Of a stretch of 64,000 nucleotides of DNA, positions 10,007-22,098 are shown in pieces. The position numbers and the translations under genes are program-made. The notes below the pieces were generated by a model. It was not told the origin of the DNA and ran no database searches. It worked only from the letters and a program-made list of their open reading frames with translations. Every line of letters begins with the position of its first letter. Position 1 is the stretch's first letter. This DNA is from Moniliella sp. 'wahieum' (lineage: Eukaryota > Basidiomycota > Moniliellomycetes > Moniliellales > Moniliellaceae): the NCBI GenBank assembly GCA_003971905.1, contig RSEE01000082.1, positions 62,001-126,000 of the forward strand, written 5' to 3'.

Positions 10007-12790
10007 ATGTCGAATCCTCGATTGGGCGAGCTCAACGAAGCGGATGAGGAACAGACCCACCCACATTCCAATGACTCGGGCCTTCCCTCCACGTCCGATG
10101 CCATCGAATCTCTTCGGCCCCTCACAATTGATAGCATAACATCAACAAACCACGCGACGTACAAGAACACTACCACGTTTTCGTTGACAACCACAGCCGA
10201 GGACGACAACGACAATTGGATGGAAACAGAGTCGCTCTTGGAAAACGCCCTTTATCCCCTCTTCCCACTACAGAGCGCACACGATGGGCCTCATGGGATG
10301 CGAGGCGCGACAAACACAGAAAACGTGGGATCAGACCAGCCCGGTGACAGCGAGAAGAATAATGGGAGGATGATGATTCGGACGCGGAAAAGGGCGTGGA
10401 CTTGGCCGATCCGTGCGTGCGCGCGATTGTGCCAAATGTGGACGACCCCAACATGCCATACAACACCATTCGTACCTGGCTGCTTTCACTGGTGCTGGCT
10501 TGCGGTCTTACCAGCGCCCTCTATGCACTGAACACACGGGGAGATTTTACCAACCCAAAGGTTTTCGGGTCTTATACGAGTGCAGTTTTGGTGCAGCCGT
10601 TTACCTACTGTGTGGGTTTCGTCATGTCGAAAATCCCGTACCCATCGCATTGGCCCCTAGCTTGGTTCATTAACCCAGGTCCATTTAATCTCAAGGAACA
10701 TACGTACGTCTCAACCTCCCCCCGACGCTGATATTTGCAGTGTAAGAGAGTTCCCTCTGACAGGTGTGATTGACCCTATCGTAGAATCTGCACCATCGTC
10801 GCTGCTGTCGCCACGGGCCCTAACCTAACCCTGCAGTATTTGGTCGGGATGACATTTTTCAGCGGTGGAGGCTCAAAAAGTGAAGATACGTTCCCACCCG
10901 GCTTTCTTCTTCTCATTTACCTCTCGACCCCATTTATTGGATTTGCCATGGCAGGTCTTGCCACGCGCCTCCTCATTTGGCCTGGTGATCTCCTGTACCC
11001 TCAGGAGCTTCAGACCGGTGCGATGTTGACGGCCTTGCGGTGTACGTACGGCGCAGCAATTGGTCCCGTCGTAGCGTTTTCTGGATTGCGGGGACATTCG
11101 TGTTTGTCTGGCACTGGATCCCGCTATTCTTCTATCGACCTCTGGGAAAGTTCGAGTGGCCGACGTGGATTGCTCCGTCAAGCTTCGTGGTGAATCTATT
11201 GTTTGACGGAAAGGGTGGCATGGGCTGGTCTTTTTGGTGCCTCGACTGGACGTTGGTAACGTTAGCGTTAGGCTCACCCTTGATCGTACCGTGGCGCGCG
11301 CTGGTCAACGTATTTTGTGGCTTCGTCCTTGCCATGTGGGTCATTGCCCTCCGATATTCTTCACCAACCGGAGCTTAACTGCCCTCATTCCCTATGGCAG
11401 TATCGACGTATATTGGAACCCGCCGCTGAACACCACCTACATGCATATCAACCCCTTGCCCCAAGGCATTTATCTAGATCCCCCTCAATTTGATTCGCCC
11501 GACACACCCCAGGGACATTTTTCTGCCACAATCGTCATGACTTGGGCGTTTTCCTATGCCGCATGTACCGCCTTGCTCGTGCACACCCCGCTTTTCCATG
11601 GCGGCGACCTACGCCGCTGGTGGAAAGTGTCCAATGTGGCTGATTCGCCTGACCCCCACACCCGCCAACTTGCCCGCTACCCGCCTGTTCCCACCTGGTG
11701 GTACCTGTGCTTGCTTCTGGTTGCCTTTGTCTTTGCCATCCCCATGGTGCACGTGTACCAACGTCGGTGCCGGTGTGGGCGATTGTGCTTGCCCTGGCGC
11801 TCGCTGCAATTTTCATTGTGCCAGTGGGCATTGTGGTGGTCGGAGTCGGTGGAACTGAAGTGTGTGGAGCACTTGGCGACGTTGATTGTGCTAGTGTTTC
11901 CTTGCCTGGGCACACGACCGTTCTTCCGCTCTTTCAGATATTATTCCCGGGGACCCTCCAACAAGCGATGCTCTACTGTGGCTGCTCCAAACTGGCAGTC
12001 TACTTTAAGATCCCACCACGATTTACTTTCTATGTAATTGAGGGCTCTCAGTTGATATGCTCGCTGTTGCAGTGTGGACTCTGGGTGTGGTGGAGTCACG
12101 GCAATGATCTGGTTACGTATACCGACAACCAGGCGTCGCTACGGGTTGACGGTTTGTACGATCCTATATTGGACTGGCGTCGGGTTTCACAGAACGGCTT
12201 TTTGCACCAATACAAATGGACTCTGTACTTTTTCCTTATTGGTGCGGTCTTGCCACTGCTTCTGTACCTTGCCGCATGCGTTCTGCCCCACTGGTTGAAT
12301 CGCTCTGCTCATCTCCGCTCCATCCATTGCCCGCTCTTCTTTGGAGGTATATCGCAATTGGCACTCTGTTCAGCGGTCTGCTGGACCTCGTGGTTTTTCT
12401 GGGGAGCAGTCTCCCACCTACTCTTCTCCCCTCGCCGGCATTTGAATTACTGGATTGTGTATGTGTACTTATCGCTCTATATATCAATTCTTTCCGGGAC
12501 GAATGAAGCCTTTCTCCTCTCTCTCTACTAACTCAATCTCCGGACTGGTTGTCATGATTACAGGATGAATTACGTTCTCTCTGCTGCCGCTGCTGGGAAG
12601 TTCGCTTTGTGCAGCCATCATCGCGGCCATGGAGTATGGTACAGATGGCACTGACACCCGTTTTACCCGCTTCTTCCATCACTTGAACAGACTTGGGCCC
12701 CTGAATGACTACGGCGATACCGCGGAAAAAGTTATCGTCTGGAACGCCACGCTTTTTCCCAACGGGAACGCGCTTCGCCGCGTTCTAGTT
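10007..12790 (+). CDS. OPT-family oligopeptide transporter, copy 1
   Basis: OPT transporters are plasma-membrane proton symporters for small peptides or metal chelates. A hydrophilic N-terminus of about 130 residues (MSNPRLGELNEADEE...) leads into DPNMPYNTIRTWLLSL and the family signature NPGPFNLKEHT. Many membrane segments follow, then KWTLYFFLIGAVLPLLLYL, an LRSIHCPLFFGGIS block (OPT IHWP motif) and MNYVLSAAA near the C-terminus. Two introns are supported, at 10704-10784 and 12459-12563, and both are conserved in copies 2 and 3. Frame breaks occur at about 10380, 11045 and 11352. The 11352 break (ALPIFFTN) is one C missing relative to copy 2. The end near 12790 is inferred from copy 3, whose frame stops after GNALRAAF. 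Whether it is functional cannot be decided until the indels are checked. Confidence 0.9.
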
Positions 12791-13130
12791 GTCCCCTTGC
12801 AAATAGAGCTGGAGCCCGTCGGCAGATCGCAGCGTCAACGACGGAATCCCTTTCCCCCTGCCTTTTTTTGTATCTGCCCATCCAATCGCAATGGCATCAG
12901 CATTGTCCTCCCATCTGTCTCTCTGTGTGCGTTCTCTCTCTTTATTGGGCATCCAGGGTGACGAGTCACCCACACCGGATGTGGGTATGACCCTGTTCTA
13001 CATCTTCCTTGGCCCCTTTTGTGTCTTTCCCCTCATCACGCGTGGTTTACCGTGTGATAGCTTCTCTTTTCTCTGGTATAAGATAAGGCACCATCCATGC
13101 AGCCTGAATGAATACCATTGGCATCCAAAG
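12791..13130. other. 3' flank of OPT copy 1
   Basis: No gene is seen. The segment from about 12960 to 13250, containing ACCCTGTTCTACATCTTCC and GGTTTACCGTGTGATAGC, is shared with the inverted region 45105-44780 downstream of OPT copy 3. It is not found downstream of copy 2. Confidence 0.5.
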
Positions 13131-13254
13131 CAACCCCCTTCCTACAGGTTGAGCCCACAACCGCCACGCAAAAAGGTTGCCACACCCAAAACCAAACCGG
13201 GGCAGCAACACCAGCCGCCCCACCCTACCCACCCATTTTTCACAATTTTCCAAG

Positions 13255-13737
13255 ATGCCCCCCGCGCGTGCTCGCCGTCCGGCCACAGCCGAGGGCAACC
13301 CCGACTCCGATAGGAAGTTGCGAAGTTGCCCCCCCTGGCCGCGTGCCTACACTGATACCAGTCCCGCTCCGCGTGCAGTCGATGGCCTCTTGGCAGACCC
13401 GGACGACTCGGACGACGATTCCATGATGCCGTTCCAAGCCTGCGACATCCCCCAGCTCGTGCCGCGCTACGTGCAGAACCCCATTGACAGCGCCGCCGCG
13501 GACGAGCGTCTGCAGCAGCTCGCGGACAACGCCACCCCCTTCTCGTTCATGGATTGGCTAAACAACATGGATTCCCGCGTCGCCGGGATTCACCCGTACG
13601 CCACCACCGCCTTCCTCGGCCGCATCACAGCGCTCAACGCCACTGCTCCTCAACACTCCGCCCAGTCGGGCGCCGCGCGCCCTGCCGGTGCTGCCGGCCA
13701 GGCGCACGAGGCCGCCGTGACGGAGGTTGACACTTGA
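13255..13737 (+). CDS. Gag-like first ORF of the retroelement
   Basis: Intact for 160 codons from ATG at 13255 (MPPARARRPATAEGNPDSD). It has an acidic stretch (DPDDSDDDSMMPF) and a helical-looking middle (DERLQQLADNATPFSFMDW). I recognise no zinc knuckle or named domain. The N-terminal part is repeated, inverted, at about 44760-44700 downstream of OPT copy 3 (MPPARARRPATAEGNPESD). Its role as ORF1/gag is inferred from its place before the reverse transcriptase. Confidence 0.5.
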   Translation: MPPARARRPATAEGNPDSDRKLRSCPPWPRAYTDTSPAPRAVDGLLADPDDSDDDSMMPFQACDIPQLVPRYVQNPIDSAAADERLQQLADNATPFSFMDWLNNMDSRVAGIHPYATTAFLGRITALNATAPQHSAQSGAARPAGAAGQAHEAAVTEVDT

Positions 13738-14429
13738 CGAATAGGACGCGGACGCGTCGAGCTCCCTCGGGACTCGACGCACTGTGCTCCACTCTCCCGC
13801 TGTGCTCGACAGCGGCGCACACCCATCTTTGTTCAACCGCGCTGACCTGTTTGCGGACCTGGAATCAGTCAGCGGACACGAACTGGCGGACGGACGCCAT
13901 CTCCCGGTCACATGTCACAGCCCGGGGTACTGTCGAATGCATGATCTCTGACACCCGCTCCCCGTCCACACAGCGACGCGTGACACTGAGAGGTGCGTTG
14001 CTCGTCCCGGCCCTCCGTCGCCCCCTTCTGGGCGTGCAGCATAGGCAGAGTTCTGGCGTAGGAGTTAGCTTGGCGGCAGGAGGGAACGGGGTGTAGCCGG
14101 CTTGGTGGGGGTAGTTAACAATCAGACCTAGGAAGTGGACTTGCTGGCTGGGATGGCTTACGCGAAGCTTATGTAACAGACGGGACACACTCTGTGCCGG
14201 ATTTTAATACTGAGTCCACTGCTGGCTCTGCCGCGTCCCGGCCACGACTTCACGCGCTGGCCCCGCAACTGCTACGCCATGACCCCGGTGGCCGACGTGC
14301 CGGACCAAGGCACGCCGCATTGACAATGGTGCCGAGGCCCCACTCCGCTCCGCGCCCCCCCCCCCCACCACCACCTGACGGCCACACCTTTTGCGGCCGA
14401 CACTGGGGCTGATCTCCTTCCCCGCTTGA

Positions 14430-15997
14430 CCCTGGCGGAGGCCTACTTACAGGAGCCCTCGTCAGCACACCTGATGGCTATTCTAGCGGTGCCCACGGAA
14501 GTACTCCGCCACCACAACAGGGACACCGGCCTCCTCTGGACGTATCCCAACCATGCCTCGGTGCTCCCTCGGCATAGCCTTTCGCAACCAGCCGCACTCA
14601 TCCTACCCATACAGGCCGCGTGGTACCGCAGGGCCACACCCTCACCGACACGACGGACACTAACCGCATTGTGGTGGACCTGGACGAAATCGATGTTGCT
14701 TTGATTGTAACATTCAGACCCGACGTTGGGGCAGGCATATCCGGGTTTGACCCAGCCCCTCCTATGTGCGGCCTGGAATACGACCGCCTTCGTTGACTTT
14801 TTCACCGCCCTCACCAAGAGTATTTACCAACGGCACCGCCCTAGGCCATGAGCTCCTGCTGGCCTCCCGCATTACCCCATGGAAGAAGGCATCGAGGGTA
14901 TTCGCCCCATCGCCCTGTGGGAGCTGATCTACCGCCTGTGCGCCAACGGCATCGCTCGAGCGCCCCCCACAGTTGGCCTCTCCCCACTCAGCGGAGTGGG
15001 GACGCAAAACGGGGTGGAGCCTATCGTACGGATGGTCGAGCGCATGACGGCCACAGGCGGGGAGAACGACGCGGAACTGGGCGACTTCAGCCACGTCGCC
15101 ATGCTCGACTTTACCAACGCCTTCAACACTGCGCGCCGTCGCACACTCGCTAAGGCGCTCCATGCCTACACCCCGACCTCATCACCTTGGGCCGATGGAT
15201 CTATGGTTCCCCCACCCAGCTTTGGGTTGTGTCGGGCGGAAATGAGACCAGCGTCCTGTCGGCAGAGGGCGTACGGCAGGGCGACCCCCTCGCCCCTTTT
15301 TCTTCTTCATCGCAGTGCGGCCCACGCTGGAGAAACTGGAAAAGGATCTGCCGCCGGGGCACCTGGACGAAATTACGATTTTCGGTCCAGGGCCAGGCAT
15401 TACCGGCCTAGCCACGGAGATTTTGGAAGACGACGCGTCAGGCCTCAAGCTCAACCTGCGCAAGTGTGTCGAGCGGGACCGGGACCAGATTCGGGAGGAT
15501 GGTCTGCAGGTTCTGGGCACTTGTGGGGAGGGGTAGACTGTCGTCGATGGTGGCTCCGGGCCCAATTGGCCAGTCTGAGGGAGAACATGCCTAAGTTTGA
15601 TGGCATCACCCGCCAGGGACGCCTCTTACTATGGCGGCTCAGTACTCAGACCAAGCTGCGCCACCTGCTCCGCACCATGCAGATGGAAGGAGAGCTAGAC
15701 GACGTGCTGGCCGAGATTGATGCCTTCATCTGTACGGAGTTCAGACGGATCCGGGGCGACGAGGATCCCCAAGGTGCCAAGGACGACCACTTCGACATGC
15801 TCATGAGCCTGCCTCTCCGGATGGGAGGATGTGGCAGCCCGCTTAACTCGTATATTGCGCCCCACGCTTGTGCCGCGGCCAACGACGTTCTTATTACCAC
15901 TCATGTTGACGGATCGGGACCGCAAACGGCGACGGCAAATGCATTTAGGAAGCAACGCCAGCGCTGCCGGGCGATGAACTGGTCGGTTTATGCGTAG
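14430..15997 (+). pseudogene. Reverse transcriptase of the retroelement, frame-broken
   Basis: Recognisable blocks in order are LLASRITPWKK, EGIRPIALWELIYRLCANG (14890-14945), GVGTQNGVEPIVRM, motif A VAMLDFTNAFNTARR (about 15098-15140), EGVRQGDPLAPF (about 15263-15298) and motif C HLDEITIFGPG (15360-15392). The thumb and connection region runs RLLLWRLSTQTKLRHLLRTM to the stop at 15995-15997. Motif C normally reads [YF]xDD; here it is HLDE, so the second catalytic aspartate is glutamate. The block crosses frames at about 14880, 15177, 15300 and 15535. This type (IALWE...GVGTQNGVE) is common in fungal and protist non-LTR elements. Confidence 0.8.
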
Positions 15998-16060
15998 CGT
16001 TTCCCTGTCCCAGCCTTAAGCTCTGTCATATGTCAATGGTATGGATGCAGTATAGAGATT

Positions 16061-16270
16061 TACCCGCGCTGGGATTATGCATGATTATGATTGATGGATC
16101 AATATATCATTGATCCACTACTTCGTTTGGAGTAAGAGTTTGTCAAAACGGACCACAGGGCGTGGGCGCAGTCGCGGGAACGGATCCACATATATAGGAG
16201 CAAGCTATTACAGGAAGAATGAGGCAGCAGATCAGAGTAAATCAATCATCCACCAATCCAATGGGGGGTG
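16061..16270 (+). repeat. Repeat A, inverted copy at 44270-44460
   Basis: GATCCACTACTTCGTTTGGA, the GGCGTGGGCGCAGTCGCGGG stretch, GGATCCACATATATAGGAGC and AATCAATCATCCACCAATCC all reappear in reverse complement at 44460-44270. In both places the segment lies just beyond the retroelement 3' tail. Confidence 0.8.
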
Positions 16271-17551
16271 GTTGTTGAGTAGATTGAACGTTGAACGTTG
16301 AGTGTTGAGTACTGAGTGTTGAGGTCTTGAGGATTCAGGTTCTAGTTCCAAGCTTCTAACAGCGCGGGGCATACTGAGATATATATATGAACCCCACTGC
16401 CAAGGTCAGCTGTGGAGAAGGGGCCATCATGCATGACAAGGGGCCATCCGGTCATATGCACTTGCCCGGCCCTTCTCAGATCTCACCCCGGTGAGGCTGG
16501 GTGAAGCTCTGAATGTTCACATGCTCCACACAGTCCAAAGGAGAAGGTCTGACACATGTTCATGAGTCGTACGCTGCTATACGATTCCTGACGGCTTCAC
16601 GATTGCTTTTTGTAGGGTAAAAAGCTTCCTCTTAATACGTGGGGGCGTTTTTGTCGCTGCGCACATGTAACCCTACCCCACACGGGATCCCGCACTAGGG
16701 CAGCCGGCGGGGTACCGTGGGAGAAAAGCTTCCTAGACACAGCCCCCTGCTGTAAGCGTCTGCCGCACTAACCCCGTGTGTGAGGCGCAACTGGTTACAC
16801 TCCTGTTTTCGCTCTGCCTCGACTCTTTTCTCGCTTGCAGCCGTCGGCTGAACCACTGCATACAGGATTCATCCCCCGCTCCCGGGTCACTAGCTTCACT
16901 GTCGCTCCCTGGTCCGCATTCTCCGAACTCTGATTGCAGCCCGCGTGCCACAGTTCCATACCACAGTCCTTAATAGCCTTCCTGGGGCCTCTGATGTGCG
17001 AATAAAGTATTGTTGGGCAAGCGCAGTAGTGCGCTACCCAATATATACGGTGCGCTGCGTATTCATATCAACTTGGAGACGCAACTTAGCGCCCGCTCAG
17101 CCTCGGTTGTCTCGATGGGCTGGGGCCAACGCAGGGCCCTCCTTACTCATGCATGACCACGCCACGCCGGAGGGACAGGACACTGGCACCGCGCGGTTGC
17201 AACTGCCTAGAGTATGAGATGTGGATCTAGGAGCAGACATACTCTGAATCCAATCTCTGTCTCTTGGAAAAGCTAGATCGCCCCCAGCAGTGCTGACTCG
17301 GAACTATGTGAGCCCTTGTGGGCTAGCACACCCACATCTTTGTGGAGCATCCTGGCAATAAGGGTTAATGATCGGACGCTTGCATCCTGGAAACGCTTCT
17401 GCGCCTGAATGAATCAAGGCTCTTACTGTTTCTATTTAAAAGGAACACCTGTCGTCGCTACATCCACCCAACCACACCCCTCATCCCACCACACCACCAC
17501 CGTCTGTGTCTCTGCATCTCCTTCGCTCCACCGTTCGCCTACGCCTTTGTC
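16271..17551. repeat. Repeat B region and 5' flank of the Rds1-like gene
   Basis: From about 16735 to 17200 the sequence is found in reverse complement at 49965-49400. Matching stretches include CTCCTGTTTTCGCTC, CTTGCAGCCGTCGGCTG and CGCCGGAGGGACAGGACACT. Heptamer-like GAGTACTGAGTGTTGAG lies at 16307. From 17220 the sequence is unique and CT/CA-rich up to the ATG at 17552. No gene is seen. Confidence 0.7.
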
Positions 17552-18747
17552 ATGCGCTTCCTCCCTCTCTCTTCTTGGGCGCTTCTTCTGGCGTCCCTTC
17601 CGGCAGTGCTCGCCTCGCCGTTCCCTGCAAGCTATCCGCGGTCGGGCAACATCGTCGCCAAGGACAATGGGGCCAAGGAGCCGTGCCTCAGCGACTCGCA
17701 AACCAAGAGTCTCCAAATGGCCGTTTACCAGGCGGATGCCCAGGTATGTCTCTTTTCTCTTTACCAACAGAGTGCGGTGTACGATTGAGCTAACTATTGG
17801 GCTATCGCTTGGGGACATAGGTCGCACTCTTCCAATACGGGCTGGACAAGTTCGACGAAAAAGACTTTGAGGCTGCGGGCCTGACCTGTGACGACAAGGC
17901 GCAGCTTAAGTGGATGGTGCAAACCTCCAGCAACCACCGCGACCTGCTGGCCAAACAGCTCCAGGCCTCCAAGAAGGATGTCCCCAAGCCTTGCACCTAC
18001 AAGTGGCCATGCGAGGAACACCTCCCGGATTACTTTGTGTACACCCAGGGTATCATTCAGGATGCCGTTTCGGGTCTGCTGGGCGGCATCAGTGACGATG
18101 ATGCTCATCCGTATCCTTCCGTCATTTCGCAGATCGCTGCCGGTACACAGGCATGCTAGGCATTCTGAACCAATTCGTTGGTCATTTCCCCAACCCGTCG
18201 GTGATGCCTGCACTGCTAGCATCTCAGTTCCACTGGAGCCTTGCCATTGACAACATTCTCACGTGTCCTGCCGGGAACCCTGTTCCGTTTGACAAGACAT
18301 ACGCTCCTCTGACTGTCACGAACGTACCCACGTATGGCCCGAGGAAGCCATCCCTGAGTAGCCCGACCCTCAGTTCGTACACCCAGGCCAGGCGATCAAC
18401 TTCAAATGGGATCCCGACACCACCCGGGGCCCATTCAACCAGACAAGTTCCTGCTCCAACAAGACCCCACTCATGCTGTCTTTTTCACGGAAGATCAGCA
18501 GATCCAAACCCCCCTCACCAACGTGGGATCTGACTGCGCCACGACATTGCTTCCCTATGCCAACGACAATTCTGGATCAGGATCGGCGGGGCAGGGGAAA
18601 TGGGCTTCCCCGGAAAAGAAGACACCGCTCAGTGGTACCGTCTACATTCTGTTGATTGATGACTCTGACACCAACAACATGGGATCCCGCATGGAAAATG
18701 GTGCTGGCCTCTCATTGACACAACTGCGCCTTCCCGGCGCACCGTGA
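17552..18747 (+). CDS. Secreted ferritin-like protein of the Rds1 (stress response) type
   Basis: ATG at 17552 begins a signal peptide (MRFLPLSSWALLLASLPAVL, cleavage near ASP). Then come LQMAVYQADAQVALFQYGL, DKFDEKDFEAAGLTC and NHRDLLAKQLQAS, as in fungal Rds1-like proteins that carry a ferritin-like domain. An intron at 17744-17820 (CAG|GTATGT...ACATAG|GTC) restores the reading frame. Later blocks are HFPNPSVMPALLASQFHW, IDNILTCPAGNP and the C-terminal VYILLIDDSDTNNMGS, ending at 18747. Frame breaks occur near 18150 and 18340. It is likely exported to the cell wall or medium; S. pombe rds1 responds to nutrient stress. The gene lies between repeats B and C and is absent from the inverted counterpart of this region. 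Confidence 0.7.
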
Positions 18748-19129
18748 TCATGAAGCATCGAACATCACGTCATCCACTTTTGATATGCGGCGCCACCGCG
18801 AGTTCTCGTAACCATTCTTGTTTTGTTTTACCCTCTACTTCCAGACCCTGATACTTCTCACCATAGAGAAGCCCGCCGGTGACTCACCCTCTTACGATCG
18901 GCCACTTTCTTGGATCACGCCTGTCTCCTTCTCTTTTCCAGCCTCATTGTTTGCAGCATGACAACGCCACGTCCCGATGACGACCCCTGCGATGCAGTGA
19001 TTGAATTGTTTTCGCTCGAGTTTCGAAGTGCTACAGCATCCCACCTGTAGATCAACCAGGTGTAGTACACAGCAGCCATGGTAGTACTCTGATCACTGGC
19101 ATCTTTCACCCTCTCTGCCAAAGAACTGA
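18748..19129. other. 3' flank of the Rds1-like gene
   Basis: No gene is recognised. The sequence is moderately AT-richer than the flanking gene space. Confidence 0.4.
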
Positions 19130-19440
19130 TGTTGATATTGATGAGTGGGGGGCATGTGCATTCACAAGTAGTATATCGTCAGATCCATTGGAGCGTATCA
19201 TCGGATCCATTAACGCGCGGACGACGCTGATGTCCATCCTAACTGTTAGCTTAGGTGAGATGTGGATAATATCATGTTACGCACTCGTAGGTCGATGAAC
19301 AGATTCGGTGGTATTGGGTAGGTCATGTGGGTGGGATCGATGAAGGGTGCAGTTTGAAGCTTGAAGCTTGAAGTTTGAAGCTTGCAGCTTGAAGCTTGAA
19401 GCTGATGGTGATTGAATTCCGAGTTCTGAGTGTTAGAGCG
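19130..19440 (+). repeat. Repeat C with a CTTGAAG minisatellite; inverted copy at 49140-48830
   Basis: TTGATATTGATGAGTG, CGCGCGGACGACGCTGATGT, CCTAACTGTTAGCTTAGGTG and CGACCTATGAACAG-type stretches are present in reverse complement at 49140-48830. At 19349-19403 a 7-8 bp unit (GCTTGAA, with AGTTTGAAG variants) is repeated about seven times; the inverted copy has the same array at 48868-48930. Confidence 0.8.
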
Positions 19441-20870
19441 TGGTGCCAGGTTCCCTTGCACGGCCCTCAATGGATCGGTAACGCTCGCCTAGCCGAGCGG
19501 GAAGAGTTCCGCTCGCAGGCCGCTCACGCCCTGCTCGCTCCATCTCCCTTCTCTCTCTCCTTTCTCCTTCCTTTCAGACGTTGCTTGAAGACTTGTGGCT
19601 CACCACTTTGCGTTAACGCCTTGTCTGAAGGCTGCTTTGCAGCTGATCCATAGGATCGCGAGTGCTCCCAAGTCGCATTGTAGCACTGAGATCTGATCCC
19701 TGACTTCTGAAGAACATCCCTTCTGTCACGGGGCGATGCGCAGCACAGCCACCGGAAATATTTCGGTTGGCGGCGCCGCTGCTTATCGTTCGCTCTTGGC
19801 TTCTAATCGGTTCGATCGCCATTGCTCCGCGCGTGCGGATCGGCGGGAGCTATCAGCCGCGTGGTCTCCAACAGACCACAGTTAGGCCGCTTGCCATTGT
19901 ACGATTTGCGGGCCTTTGCCTGCCTATATAAAGACCCGCTCTGTACTCAGAATGCATGGAGGCAAACGACCAATCGTCTTGTCCTACGTCCACCCTCAGC
20001 GCCGCCTTCACCAGGACTCAGCTTAGGAACGCTATCGCTAGGAAGGCAGTAGGGAGGACGTCTCTCTGGTACGAAGCTCGCGTGTTTCGGGCCTATGACT
20101 GGTCCCTTGCCTGACGAGCCAGAGGGCTGGCTCCCCTTTGTGCCCCCGTCGGGCGAGGTTGTCATCGCCCGGGAGGCCACACCGTTACAATAACCCGCTA
20201 CTAGGAGGGGAACGAACATAGAAGAAAGGCTATATATACAGAAAGGAACGGTGTAGAATAAACATACAACGTAGAAAGATGAAGGAATAAAGGCGAACGG
20301 CTCTTAAAGGATCACATATCGAGTAGGGAAAGGTTCCTCAGGAAGGGCCAAGCACGAACAAGGCCGAATGTTCTGGACACAGCAAGAACGTAAAAGATAT
20401 AGACATGAAGGGATAATCCCACACCGAAAAACGAGACGCCCAGATCAGGAAACGGTCGTCCAGATCCGGCAACTTAGAGCTCATTTTGTGCTCAAGACTA
20501 AAGACCAAATGTTTGAAGTGGAACGACGAGACCACTGGGCCTACGGCCTGGTCAGCTGAGGATTCGTCCCAGCTTGGTCCTGCATCGTCACCTTAGCCAC
20601 CGTTCCCCCGTCGCCACCGTAGCCACCGTTCCCCCGGTCCACCGTTCCACGCTGGAGAAGTAAAATAATATACGCGGGCTGCGTCGCCGGTGGCTTACGT
20701 GAGCGCCACATGACAGCTCTGTCGCCCAGTGTTGGCCACCCCATGATTCCCATTTTCTGTGCGTGCGCCATTCTCCAGTTTGTGCGCTCCATCCCCGACA
20801 CCCACATCCACAACGAACCTGCTGTGGAGGAAGAGGATGGGACAAGACGCGGGCTGAGGGCACTGCGCAC
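19441..20870. other. Spacer between repeat C and the OPT copy 2 block
   Basis: No recognisable gene; frames are short on both strands. At about 20600-20640 the sequence CACCGTTCCCCC is repeated with variation. Confidence 0.4.
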
Positions 20871-21640
20871 CAACTACCGCGTGATGGGGCATGGAGCAAT
20901 CGGAGGGTCAGGAATGGAGGCGGGCCACACGCTGCGGGACACGGGATCGCTGGAGGCGCAGCGCGCGTACCGGAGGGTGGTGCACGAGAGTACCGCGACG
21001 CCTTTGGAACGCCGAGAGAAGGAGCTGCTTCGGCTGCTGGAACAACCAGAATGCGACAAGAACGCCAAGTAAGAGGGACGCACTCAAGAGCTGTTTTTCC
21101 GCGGGCAAGATACTGGAAGGATTTGACTACTGACTCTCAATGCAAATGGTTTCTCGCTCGGATGTCTACCACGTTCATCCGTGTCCACACGTGCTACCTC
21201 GGGTATGGGAACGAATGGCGGCCACCACAGGGTCCTTATCTCCTGCGATTCCCCTGGTTCCTTCACATTGGTGGCGCTACCAAGCAACACACGCAAGATG
21301 AACGGGTCGGTTTAGGCGTAGCGTTTCCCTGTCCAGCCTTAAAGGCCCTATCAATGATCTGGATACAGTATAGCGATAAAATTTAAAACCAGGAGGGACT
21401 CAAAGCTTCACGCACGGATCTCCTCTGCCGTACAGAAAAGACTCGATCTTGGATATCGCCCAAATCGAAGCAAGCATGCTTCGTGTAGGCGCAACGAAGT
21501 AAATGGGTTATTTAGGCGAGCCAGCCCGCAGTGACCCATAACAAGCTATAAAGTGAGAAAATGGTTCACCTCACAGGGCGCGTATCTATGTAGGGCAGCG
21601 GCAATTTATGCCTATCCGCTTTGGAGGTATACGGTATTCA
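20871..21640 (+). repeat. Repeated unknown ORF, copy 2, with retroelement 3' tail
   Basis: NYRVMGHGAIGGSGMEAG and RRVVHESTATPLERREK, then ELLRLLEQPECDKNAK, match the copy at 7600-8030; here a stop follows at 21070. The 3' tail GGCGTAGCGTTTCCCTGTCC begins at 21314. It is followed by the GGAGGGACTCAAAGCTTCAC segment shared with 9197-9260. Confidence 0.6.
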
Positions 21641-22098
21641 CTTTGAGGGGGTTTAGATCGGCGTCGGCCGGAACCGATGCAACAGGGGTTATGTAGTATA
21701 TAAAGCTAATGCTTAGGTGAAGAGGTGTGGAAACATATAGTAGGCGAGGAGGGAGCGACCGTACCAATATGCTTTGGTGGGGTTTTGCGCTTCTGCGGCT
21801 AGGTAGTGCGTTCCCTTGGCGCAGCTGGGATGCGTTGCTCTTAATCGCCTCCAGGCTCGAGCGCACACATGAGCATGACATGAGCGAGAGCGAGAAGGGA
21901 GAACTTGATGACCTGCGAGTCGGAACGGAGTTGGGACGACAACCTCTGATAGTATAAATGCAAGCTCAACTCACAATCACTGTGATTCACCACCACCACC
22001 ACCAACAACAACAACAACTGCAACAACAACAACAAAAACCAAACAACAACGCCGAGCACTAACACCAACACCACTAGGAACCCAAAAGGCTAGGCGTC
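21641..22098 (+). promoter_or_regulatory. Upstream region and TATA box of OPT copy 2
   Basis: TATAAAT at 21953-21959 lies 140 bp before the ATG. The leader is rich in CAA/CCA triplets. Sequence from about 21622 (GGTATACGGTATTCACTTTG) to the ATG is shared with copies 1 and 3. Confidence 0.7.

Larger units (their letters stand above)
13131..16060 (+). mobile_element. Non-LTR-like retroelement (gag-like ORF plus reverse transcriptase), degenerate
   Basis: A gag-like ORF (13255-13737) precedes a reverse transcriptase region (about 14430-15997). The element ends in a 3' tail (GTAGCGTTTCCCTGTCCCAG, then CTTAAGCTCTGTCA). The same tail also occurs near 21315, and inverted at 44500-44460 and about 50190-50150, attached to 5'-truncated remnants. 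No long terminal repeats were noticed. 5' truncation with a constant 3' end is typical of target-primed non-LTR elements. The coding region carries frame breaks. Confidence 0.7.

Noticed and set aside
10007-12790. Programmed frameshifting as the cause of broken frames
   Set aside because: Breaks differ between copies and between unrelated genes and lack a common slippery site or downstream structure.
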